Assembly (NCBI GenBank): GCA_963663265.2
Contig: CAXXXM010000002.1
Location: 1,364,001 to 1,428,000, forward strand
DNA: 64,000 nucleotides
DNA from: JAEXOD01 sp963663265
Lineage (GTDB): Bacteria > Bacteroidota > Ignavibacteria > Ignavibacteriales > Melioribacteraceae
Reading direction: 5' to 3'
The notes under the pieces were generated by a model. It was given only the letters and a program-made list of their open reading frames with translations. It was not told the DNA's origin and did no database searches. The position numbers and the translations under genes are program-made. Of the stretch, positions 7,371 to 16,400 are shown piece after piece. Position 1 is the first letter of the stretch, and each line of letters starts with the position of its first letter.

Positions 7371-9470
7371 ATGGTATTTCTTAATCCTGCCGTATTGTTT
7401 GGATTTATTGCTGCAAGTATTCCAATTATAATACACTTGTTAAACTTGCGGAAATTAAAAAGAATAGAATTCAGTACTCTTGCCTTTTTAAAAGAGTTAC
7501 AAAAAAACAAAATTAAAAAAGTTAAAATTAAACAATGGATTTTATTAGCACTTAGAACATTAATAATAATTTTTTTAGTTTTATCTTTTGCACGTCCTAC
7601 TATTAAAAGTACTGCTATTACAGGAACAGGCTCGGCTGCAAAAACTACTGCCGTATTTATTATTGACAATACTTACAGTATGTCTTTAATAAACGATAAA
7701 GGTTCATACTTAAACCAGGCAATAAAAACTACAAAATCTCTTTTAAATCAACTACAAGAAGGAGATGACGTTTATATAATCCCTTTAAGCACTCCAAATA
7801 AAACTATCCACTCTTCAGATTTTAGCAAAATTAAGGCTGAATTAGATAATTTACAAATTTCTTACATAAGCACCCCGCTGCATTCTGCTATAACAAAAGC
7901 AGCCAATTTAATTTCGCAGTCCGATAACTACAACAAAGAAATTTATATTCTTTCTGATTTTCAAAAAAAGCGTTTATCGGATGAGGAAACTATTTCATCA
8001 AACTTAAGCACATTATTAAATCAACAAGTAAGACTGTATTCGTTTAATTTTTCGGGTAAAGAATCTGCAAATTTAACTTTATCCGAACTTAATTCAACCA
8101 ACCAGATATTTAGAATTGGAAAAGAAATTGGCTTTGAAGCTTTGGTTAGCAACTATGGCAACATTACTGTTTCTAATTCTGTTGTATCTTTGTTTATTAA
8201 TGGGGAAAGAACAGCTCAACAAAATGTTACACTTAATCCCGGTGAATCCAAAAAAGTTGAGTTTTCTACATTATTAAAAAAAGGAGGCAATGTAGAAGTT
8301 TTTGCCGAACTTGAAGATGATGAAATAAAATTTGATAATAAAAGATTTTTATCAATTGAAGTTCCCGAAAAAATAAAACTGCTTATTCTTTATGATAATC
8401 AAAACGATTTGTATTTTATTAAAACCGCTTTAATACAAAGCGATTCACTAAGCAATATTAGCATATACGAAAAGCCACTATCTAATGTTTCCTCATTAAA
8501 TCTTAACGATTATAACACAATAATACTTGGTGGAAGTGAAACAATCCCCAACTATTCACCTATTAAAGAATATTTGGCAAATTCAGGTAATTTAATTGTT
8601 TTTCCAAGTTCTAAATCAAACGGTCAAAACTTCAAAAGACTTTTAGAAAATTTAGATATTCCATATAGTGGCGAAACGGTTGGAGGAATAAACAACAAAG
8701 TCGGCTATAATTTTGGATACGCAGATTTTTCGCATCCTTTATTTGCTGATTTGTTTAGCAATACTAACAAACAGAAAATTCAATCCCCAAGTGTATTCTT
8801 ATATTACAAACTTAAAACCGGCTCTTTTGGAAGAAGTATAATTGAAATGGAAGATAAATCCCCATTCTTAGCTGAATATAATTTTAAGCTGAGTAAAGTT
8901 TTGGTTTTTAATTCCGCTCCTATTCCGGAATATACTGATTTCCCATTAAAGGGAATATTTGCCCCTATAATAAACAAGGCGGTATATTATTTATCTGTTA
9001 AAAACTTAGGCAACAACTCAATTAATGCGGGGAATGATATTTATATTAACATTGCTAAATTACCTGTTACTGTTTTACAAATTAAAAAACCCGAAAACCA
9101 GTCGGAGGTTTTATCTACCGATTCTTTGATAAACAAATCTGTTTTCGATTACAAAAACACGGAAACTATTGGCATATATAAAATAATTAACAATAATAAA
9201 TTAATAAACTTTCCATCAGTAAACATTAACCCTATTGAATCGGATTTAAATTACTTAACTGAATTGGATTTTAAGAATTATTTAAGCCAATTGAGATTTG
9301 AAGGGAATTATTATAAACTTGACCCTAACAAAGATTACCTGCAAAGTATTAACCAATCACGTTTTGGTGCTGAGTTATGGCGATTATTTTTAATAATTGC
9401 ATTATTATTGGCAATTGTTGAAATGTTGGTTTCAAAAAGTTCAAAAAAAGATTTAACTAATTTAGGATAA
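7371..9470 (+). CDS. BatA-like VWA-domain membrane protein
   Basis: The 699-residue protein has the Bacteroidota aerotolerance-regulator N-terminal domain (MVFLNPAVLFGFIAASIPII then HLLNLRKLKRIEFSTLAFL). That domain carries the first membrane helix, and a second helix lies at about 62-80. A von Willebrand factor A domain follows, with a MIDAS-like DNTYSMS motif at Asp99. The middle is a beta-rich region and a third helix lies near the C-terminus (LFLIIALLLAIVEMLV), followed by a lysine-rich tail. This is the usual layout of stand-alone BatA-like proteins of unknown precise role. No MoxR ATPase or other bat gene is adjacent. The next gene, hflX, starts one base after the stop. Confidence 0.85.
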   Translation: MVFLNPAVLFGFIAASIPIIIHLLNLRKLKRIEFSTLAFLKELQKNKIKKVKIKQWILLALRTLIIIFLVLSFARPTIKSTAITGTGSAAKTTAVFIIDNTYSMSLINDKGSYLNQAIKTTKSLLNQLQEGDDVYIIPLSTPNKTIHSSDFSKIKAELDNLQISYISTPLHSAITKAANLISQSDNYNKEIYILSDFQKKRLSDEETISSNLSTLLNQQVRLYSFNFSGKESANLTLSELNSTNQIFRIGKEIGFEALVSNYGNITVSNSVVSLFINGERTAQQNVTLNPGESKKVEFSTLLKKGGNVEVFAELEDDEIKFDNKRFLSIEVPEKIKLLILYDNQNDLYFIKTALIQSDSLSNISIYEKPLSNVSSLNLNDYNTIILGGSETIPNYSPIKEYLANSGNLIVFPSSKSNGQNFKRLLENLDIPYSGETVGGINNKVGYNFGYADFSHPLFADLFSNTNKQKIQSPSVFLYYKLKTGSFGRSIIEMEDKSPFLAEYNFKLSKVLVFNSAPIPEYTDFPLKGIFAPIINKAVYYLSVKNLGNNSINAGNDIYINIAKLPVTVLQIKKPENQSEVLSTDSLINKSVFDYKNTETIGIYKIINNNKLINFPSVNINPIESDLNYLTELDFKNYLSQLRFEGNYYKLDPNKDYLQSINQSRFGAELWRLFLIIALLLAIVEMLVSKSSKKDLTNLG

Positions 9471-9471
9471 A

Positions 9472-10743
9472 ATGGAATTACAAATAATAGAACAAAAAAA
9501 GATAGAACGAGCAATTTTGGTTGCACTTACCGGTTTATCTGTTGACGATTTAAGAGTTGAAGAATACTTAAACGAACTTGAATTGCTTGCAAAAACAGCA
9601 GGTGCAGAAACTGTTTTACGTGTTACTCAAGATAGAAGCAAAGTTGATACTGCTTTTTATATTGGCAAAGGGAAAGCAGAAGAAATTAAACAACTTGTTG
9701 AATTAAATGATATCGATTTAATTATTTTTGATGACGATTTAAGCCCAACACAGGTTAGAAACTTGGAAAAGCTTATTGATAAAAAAATAATGGATAGAAG
9801 TGGTTTAATTTTAGATATTTTTGCTCAGCATGCACGTACAAATGAAGCAAAAACTCAAGTTGAATTAGCTCAATTGGAATATCTTTTACCTCGTTTAACA
9901 CGTGCTTGGACTCACCTTTCAAAACAATATGGTGGAATTGGAACTAAAGGTCCCGGTGAAACACAAATTGAAACAGATAGACGTATAATAAGAACAAGAA
10001 TAAGTAAATTAAAAGAAAAACTAAAAAAAATTGAACAACAGCAAGCTACAAAAAGTCTAAAACGCCAAGATGTTGTTTCTGCGTCTTTAGTTGGTTATAC
10101 AAATGCGGGTAAATCAACCTTGCTTAACTTGTTAACTAATGCCGAAGTTTTAGCCGAAGACAAATTGTTTGCTACTCTTGATTCTACAACTCGTTCTCTT
10201 GAACTGAAAAAGAATAAAAAATTATTATTAAGCGATACTGTTGGATTTATAAGAAAACTTCCCCCTCATTTAGTAGCATCTTTTAAAAGTACATTAAATG
10301 TAGTTCGCGAAGCGGATATGATTTTACATGTTATTGATGTAACACATCCTTATTTTGAAGATCATATTAAAGTTGTAGAAAACACTTTAACCGAACTTAA
10401 AAGCGAACACAAACCTACTTTATATATTTTTAATAAAGTTGATGCCCTTAACGACAAACATATTATTGAATATATAAAAGCTAAATACACAAATAGTATA
10501 TTAATCTCAGCCAAACGAGGGATTAATATTACTGCCTTAAATGATATGTTGGTTAAATTTTACGATGATAATTTTATTTATAAGGAAATTAAAATAAGTT
10601 CATATAACTCAAAACTTATTTCATTAATTTATTCACTTGCAGAAGTCACAAGTATTAAATATGAAGAAGATTTTGCTTATATTACATTTAAAACTTCAAA
10701 AGATAACTATAACAAAATTAATAAGCTGATTTATGAAAACTGA
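9472..10743 (+). CDS. hflX: GTPase HflX
   Basis: The product (423 residues) is a ribosome-associated translational GTPase that splits or rescues stalled ribosomes under stress in studied bacteria. The N-terminal HflX domain contains DTAFYIGKGKAEEI and FDDDLSPTQVRNLE. A coiled coil (about 165-200, with KGPGETQIETDRR just before it) leads to the G domain. G1 is GYTNAGKST (about 208-216), G3 is DTVGF followed by IRKLPPHLVASFKST, and G4 is NKVD. All GTP-binding motifs look intact. The 3' end overlaps the hutH start by 11 bases. Confidence 0.97.
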   Translation: MELQIIEQKKIERAILVALTGLSVDDLRVEEYLNELELLAKTAGAETVLRVTQDRSKVDTAFYIGKGKAEEIKQLVELNDIDLIIFDDDLSPTQVRNLEKLIDKKIMDRSGLILDIFAQHARTNEAKTQVELAQLEYLLPRLTRAWTHLSKQYGGIGTKGPGETQIETDRRIIRTRISKLKEKLKKIEQQQATKSLKRQDVVSASLVGYTNAGKSTLLNLLTNAEVLAEDKLFATLDSTTRSLELKKNKKLLLSDTVGFIRKLPPHLVASFKSTLNVVREADMILHVIDVTHPYFEDHIKVVENTLTELKSEHKPTLYIFNKVDALNDKHIIEYIKAKYTNSILISAKRGINITALNDMLVKFYDDNFIYKEIKISSYNSKLISLIYSLAEVTSIKYEEDFAYITFKTSKDNYNKINKLIYEN

Positions 10744-12298
10744 TGTATTAATTATTGATGGCAAAAGCTTAACTTTGGAGAAGATTGAATATTTTATTAC
10801 AAATTCTCCCCATATTCAACTTTCTGAAAAATCTTTGGCAAAAATTGAAAAAGCATGTAATTTAATAGATAACTGGATTGCTGAAGATAAAGCTGTTTAT
10901 GGAGTAACGACCGGTTTTGGTGAATTTGCAAATGTAAAAATATCACCAAAAGATATTAAACAATTACAAAAAAACCTGATTTTAAGTCATTCTTGTGGTG
11001 TCGGCGAGTATCTTCCACCAATAATTGTTAAAATTATGATGTTATTGCGTGTAAATGCTCTTGCTTTAGGACATTCGGGGATTAGACCTTCAACAATCAA
11101 TTTATTGATTGAAATGATAAATAATAACATAATCCCTGCGGTTCCTTCTCAAGGCTCTGTTGGCTCAAGCGGTGATTTAGTACCATTAGCTCATATTGTT
11201 TTAGCTTTAATTGGTGAAGGAAATGTTCAAGTTTTTGATGTTATTAACGATGGAGAGACTGTTTTTAATAATGTTATTCCATCACGAACAGGTTTAGAAA
11301 AATTCAATTTATTACCAATTGAATTGGGTGCAAAAGAAGGACTTGCCCTTATTAATGGAACCCAGATGATGACTGCTTTTGCAAGTTATTTGTGCGTTAA
11401 AGCTAAAAGATTAAATAAGATAGCTGATTTAAGCGGTGCTTTGTCACATGAGGCTTTGCGTGGTTCTGATAGAGCATACGATTTAAGACTTCATAAATTA
11501 CGCCCTCATAAAGGTCAAATAACTACTGCCGAAAACTTGTTAAAACTAATTGAAAGCAGCGAAATTAGAAAATCACACCTTGTTAATGATAAACGAGTAC
11601 AAGACTCCTATTCTTTACGCTGCATTCCTCAAATACACGGTGCTTCGCGTGATACAATTGATTATGTTTGTTCAGTTGTTTCAACCGAAATAAACTCTGT
11701 TACAGATAATCCTTTAATATTTCCAGATGATGAGGATTATTTGGAAGGTGGTAATTTCCATGGACAGCCAATTGCTTTGGTAATGGACTTTTTAGGAATT
11801 GCACTTTCGGAACTTGCAAATGTTGCAGAAAGGAGAATTGAAAGACTTGTTAATGGTTCGTTAAGTTTATTACCTCGTTTTTTAACTCCCAACGGTGGAT
11901 TAAACTCAGGCTTAATGATTGCACAATATACCGCAGCAAGCTTAGTTTCCGAAAACAAAGTTTTGGCACATCCGGCAAGTGTTGATTCAATTCCTACATC
12001 AGCAAATCAAGAAGACCACAATTCTATGGGTTCAATTGCCGCACGTAAATGTTACAATATTCTTAAAAATGTAACTAACGTTCTTGCTATTGAACTATTA
12101 ACAGCAGCTCAAGGAACTGAATTTTTAAAACCACTAAAATGTGGTATTGGAACCGGAATTGCAGTCGATTTTATTAGAAATTTTGTAAAACCACTAAACG
12201 AAGACCGCATTATTTCCGATGATATAAAGACAATACAAAAAATTATTGATAACAACAGTTTATTGTTAGAAATCGAAAAAAAAATTAATTTGGCTTAA
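10733..12298 (+). CDS. hutH: histidine ammonia-lyase-like MIO enzyme
   Basis: The 521-residue product matches the aromatic amino acid ammonia-lyase family. The catalytic Tyr lies in YGVTTGFG (Tyr56). The substrate-selecting motif LILSHSCGVGE has the Ser-His pair typical of histidine lyases rather than phenylalanine or tyrosine lyases, and NQEDHNSMG carries the histidine-type Glu. The MIO-forming tripeptide reads Ser145-Ser146-Gly147 (in VGSSGDLVPLAH) instead of the usual Ala-Ser-Gly; the codons TCA-AGC-GGT confirm this. The reaction would be L-histidine to urocanate plus ammonia. No hutU, hutI or hutG lies in the window, so the pathway context is missing. It overlaps hflX and precedes the cyclase by five bases. 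Confidence 0.85.
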   Translation: MKTDVLIIDGKSLTLEKIEYFITNSPHIQLSEKSLAKIEKACNLIDNWIAEDKAVYGVTTGFGEFANVKISPKDIKQLQKNLILSHSCGVGEYLPPIIVKIMMLLRVNALALGHSGIRPSTINLLIEMINNNIIPAVPSQGSVGSSGDLVPLAHIVLALIGEGNVQVFDVINDGETVFNNVIPSRTGLEKFNLLPIELGAKEGLALINGTQMMTAFASYLCVKAKRLNKIADLSGALSHEALRGSDRAYDLRLHKLRPHKGQITTAENLLKLIESSEIRKSHLVNDKRVQDSYSLRCIPQIHGASRDTIDYVCSVVSTEINSVTDNPLIFPDDEDYLEGGNFHGQPIALVMDFLGIALSELANVAERRIERLVNGSLSLLPRFLTPNGGLNSGLMIAQYTAASLVSENKVLAHPASVDSIPTSANQEDHNSMGSIAARKCYNILKNVTNVLAIELLTAAQGTEFLKPLKCGIGTGIAVDFIRNFVKPLNEDRIISDDIKTIQKIIDNNSLLLEIEKKINLA

Positions 12299-12303
12299 TT
12301 GAT

Positions 12304-13368
12304 ATGAGTGAAAACGAAAAACTAAAAGTATTAAATCTTACCCAGCAAAGTGAAGTTACAACTGTTCCGGTTAAGTACATATTTTTAGATATTGTTAACT
12401 TTACACAAGGGCGAAGTGTTGAAGCCCAGAGCGATATAGTAAAGGTATTAAACGGCATAGTTAAAACTACTGTTGAAGCTAATGGGATGAAAAAAGAGCA
12501 AGTGATTTATCTTCCAACTGGTGATGGCATTTGTATTGCTCTTTTATTTGCCGAACAACCATATGATTTGCCATTAAAAATTGCTGTTGAGATTATTGGT
12601 AGAATTAACAAACACAACAATAATTATTTAGACCCAATGAGGCAGTTTAAGGTTCGTATTGGTATTAATAGTAATATTGATAACATTACTGTTGATATAA
12701 ACGAAAACAGAAATATTGCCGGTACGGGTGTTAATGTGGCACAAAGAATAATGTCTTTGGCTGACGGAAATCAAATAATGATTGGTGCTACTATTTACGA
12801 GTTGTTGAGGTTTAGAGAAAAGTACATGCATTCTTTTGTACGCTTCGAAACTTTTGTAAAACATAACGAAAAGCTTGTTGTTTACCAATTTGTTAAATCT
12901 AATGTTGAAGGTTTAAATACTGATACTCCTTCTTGTTTAGATGTTGTTAATACCGAAGGTGAAAAATTAAATAAATTTGCAGCTTATTATTTTGTGCATT
13001 CTATATTAAACAGAAAGTTTTTTATTCGCAAGCAAAACACTCCTGATTTAGTTGTTGGAACCGTTCTTATATGGAGCCTTGCAACTGACAGTTTAAGCGA
13101 GGCTGAAAGTACTGAATTAAAGCCCCCAAATTATATTACTTGGAAGGCAAAAAAAGCCAGCTTTGAAGAGCAATTTCAATATTATTCAACTATTGATATG
13201 CGTATATTATGGTCATTATTTAAGTTTATTGTTAAATATGATTTACAAGTTTACGAACGCTTTTTTGAAAAAACTGTAAACACCGATTGGCGTTTTATTA
13301 CTGCAGGAGGTCGCGATAAACTTAAAGAAGAATGGTCCGGTATTTTACGTCAATTCGACTTGTTATAA
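12304..13368 (+). CDS. class III adenylate/guanylate cyclase-domain protein
   Basis: The N-terminal half (about residues 22-195) of this 354-residue cytoplasmic protein is a class III cyclase catalytic domain. Asp29 (FLDIVNFT) and Asp74 (PTGDGIC) are the two metal-binding aspartates. The transition-state pair is Asn144 and Arg148 (GVNVAQRIM, the N-x3-R spacing). A lysine pair lies just before the second Asp at 63-64. These residues suggest an active cyclase. The C-terminal half (about 200-354) has no family that I recognise and contains no helix hydrophobic enough to span a membrane. It may be a regulatory or effector domain. Whether cAMP or cGMP is made cannot be decided by eye. Confidence 0.85.
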   Translation: MSENEKLKVLNLTQQSEVTTVPVKYIFLDIVNFTQGRSVEAQSDIVKVLNGIVKTTVEANGMKKEQVIYLPTGDGICIALLFAEQPYDLPLKIAVEIIGRINKHNNNYLDPMRQFKVRIGINSNIDNITVDINENRNIAGTGVNVAQRIMSLADGNQIMIGATIYELLRFREKYMHSFVRFETFVKHNEKLVVYQFVKSNVEGLNTDTPSCLDVVNTEGEKLNKFAAYYFVHSILNRKFFIRKQNTPDLVVGTVLIWSLATDSLSEAESTELKPPNYITWKAKKASFEEQFQYYSTIDMRILWSLFKFIVKYDLQVYERFFEKTVNTDWRFITAGGRDKLKEEWSGILRQFDLL

Positions 13369-13383
13369 TTTTACCCAATTATT

Positions 13384-13438
13384 AATCAAAATTAGTATAT
13401 TTACTTTTTATTTTTGTAATATTTAACTAATTTTGATT
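13384..13438. promoter_or_regulatory. 13-bp perfect inverted repeat upstream of the activase gene
   Basis: AATCAAAATTAGT at 13384-13396 is repeated as its exact reverse complement at 13426-13438, 29 bases apart, and ends ten bases before the ATG at 13449. It occupies most of the 80-base gap between the cyclase stop and the activase start. It could be an operator or a transcript hairpin acting as a terminator or attenuator; the long AT-only loop favours protein binding. The region is very AT-rich, so some chance contribution is possible. Confidence 0.5.
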
Positions 13439-13448
13439 TAAACTTTTA

Positions 13449-16400
13449 ATGAATATTTATTCTAACTGTGGTATTTGCATTGGTGCATCTTCTGTTTCTG
13501 TTGTATGTTTAGAACCAAACTGCAACAATATACCTGAAATTGTATATTCCTTTTCAACTCCTCACAATGGCAATCCGCAAAGTGTAGTAAGATCATTATT
13601 AGAATCTAACCAATACAATAAAGTTACTTCTACTGGTAGAAATTTTAAAGATATTTTAAACACTCCATCCATTTCCGAAGCCGAAAGTATTGAATATGCT
13701 CTTCAATTTTTAAAGCTTAAACCGGAAGTAATTATTTCAGCAGGGGCAGAAAACTTTATTATTTATATTTTAGATATAAACTCAAAAATAAGCAAGGTTG
13801 TAACCGGCAATAAATGTGCTTCAGGGACGGGTGAGTTTTTTGTTCAACAGTTAAAACGAATGGATATTAAACTTGAAGAAGCCGCAAGGCTTGTTTCAAA
13901 CGGTACACCTTACAATATTTCCGGCAGATGTTCGGTTTTTTGTAAATCCGACTGTACTCACGCTCTTAACAAAGGAGTAGATAAAGCCGATATTGTTTCC
14001 GGATTAAGCAAAATGATGGCTGATAAAATTATCAACCTAATACCCCGATATAAAGAAAAACGTATTCTCTTAATAGGCAATACTATTAAAAACGAAGGCT
14101 TTGTTGCTCATTTAAAAAACCGGTTGCCTAATTTATTTGTAAACGAAACATCAGGATATTTTGAAGCCTTAGGTGCAGCTTATTTTTCTTATTATAATAA
14201 TATCCCAACTCTTGATTACGAAAATTTATTCAAACAATACAAAACTGCTTTTTCATTTCATCCTCCATTAGCATTGTTTGCTGATAAAGTAAAATTTGAA
14301 AAAATGAGTTTTCAAAAAGCTTTAGCCGGCGATGAATGTATTATTGGCTTGGATGTAGGCTCAACTACTACAAAAGCTGTAATTTTAAGAATTAATGATA
14401 ATGCTATACTTGCTTCGGAATATTTACGAACTAATGGAAATCCGTTAACCGCATCCAAAAATTGTTATATTTCACTTAATAAACAAATAACTGAAAAAAT
14501 AAACATTATAGGATTGGGAGTTACAGGCTCGGGACGTGAAATTTCGGGATTACATGCACAAACCAATTCAATCATTAATGAAATAATTGCACATTCTACT
14601 GCAACTTTGTTTTTTGATAAAGAAGTTGATACTATTTTTGAAATTGGCGGTCAAGATGCAAAATACACTCATATTACTGCCGGAACTGCATCCGATTACG
14701 CAATGAACGAAGCATGTTCAGCAGGGACAGGCTCGTTTTTGGAAGAAGCTGCCGGAGAGACATTAAATGTTGACTATTTAAGTATAGCCGATTTAGCTTT
14801 GGCTGCTAATAATCCTCCTAACTTTAACGATCAATGTTCGGCTTTTATTAGCAGCGATATAAAAAATGCTTTACACGATGGAATTTCAACAAACGATGTA
14901 CTTGCAGGATTAGTTTATTCAATCTGCCTAAATTATATTAATAGAGTTAAGGGGAATAGACCAACCGGTAAAAAGATTTTTATGCAAGGTGGCGTTTGTT
15001 ACAACAAAGCCGTTCCTATTGCTATGGCTGCCTTAACAAACAAAGAAATTATTGTTCCTCCCGAACCAGGCTTAATGGGTGCTTTTGGAGTTGCCTTAGA
15101 AGTAAAAAAACGGATTGAAAAAAACATTCTTGGAAAAAAGCTTTTTTCGCTTTCTGAATTAATTGAAAGGGAAATTAACTTTGAAAAATCATTTATTTGC
15201 ATTGGGGGCAAAGATAATTGCGATAGGAAATGCCAAATTTCTGTTTTTAAAATTGAAAATAAATTGTTCCCCTTTGGCGGAGCTTGTAATTTATATAATT
15301 CTATAAAAACAAAAGATAAACCAAACATAACCACCGATTACGTAAAACTGAGACAAGAGTTAGTTTTTAACAAATATATTAACAACAAAAATTTTGACAC
15401 CTCAAAAAAAACAATTGGGATACTAAAATCGTTTTTAACTAATACTTATTACCCTCTTTTTTATAACTATTTTTCCGAATTGGGATTTAATGTAATTCTT
15501 GAATCTATTCCAAATCCAACAGGTGTTGAAAAAGTATCATCTTCATTTTGCTATCCCGTTGAACTTTCACATGCTTTTATGGAAAACTTAATAAGTAAAA
15601 AGCCTAATTATATATTTATTCCTCACATAAAAGAACTTGCAAAAAAAGAAGTAAACAGCATTAATCAAAAAACATGTGTTCTTGTTCAATCAGAAAGTTA
15701 TTATCTACATGCAGCATTTAAAGATGAACTAAATAATATTCAAATAATTTCTCCGGTTATTGATTTTAATAACATTTTTGATGATAAACTTGGATTAATT
15801 AAAACAGCATTAGACTTAGGAATTGAAAAAGAAAAAGCCGTTTCAAGCTTGGACTCTGCATTAAAGAAACAAAAAGAAATGTTTGTTGAATTTAAGCAAC
15901 ACGGCAGACATTTTATTGACGATCTCAAAGAGAACCCTGAAGATATTGGAATAGTATTAATTGGGCGTTCATATAACGCTTTTGCCGAACAAGCAAATAT
16001 GGGAATTCCTCGAAAGTTTACATCGCGTAACATTTCAGTTGTTCCAATGGATTTTCTTGATTTTGATTCTTACGAGTCCATTAATCATATGTATTGGGGA
16101 ACGGGAACTCAAATTGTAAAAACTGCAAAGTTAACAGTCAATAATCCCCAGTTATTTGCTGTATACATCACAAACTTTAGCTGCGGACCTGACTCGTTTT
16201 TATTAGGATATTTTAGGGATATAATGGGAAGCAAACCTTCTTTAACTTTAGAGTTGGACAGCCATTCAGCCGATGCCGGTATTAACACACGAATTGAAGC
16301 AGCAATTGATATATTCCGCAGTTACTTAAAACTAAAAGAATCTTCTTCGCTTAATAATATTTTATTTACGCCTATTCAGGTTTTACCTAACTATGATATT

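Noticed and set aside
10733..12298. Phenylalanine or tyrosine ammonia-lyase
   Set aside because: The Ser-His selectivity pair and NQEDH Glu match histidine lyases; PAL and TAL have different residues at these sites.
14999..15334. Antisense frames within the activase gene
   Set aside because: They are shadows of a continuous, motif-rich 1449-codon gene and have no recognisable product.
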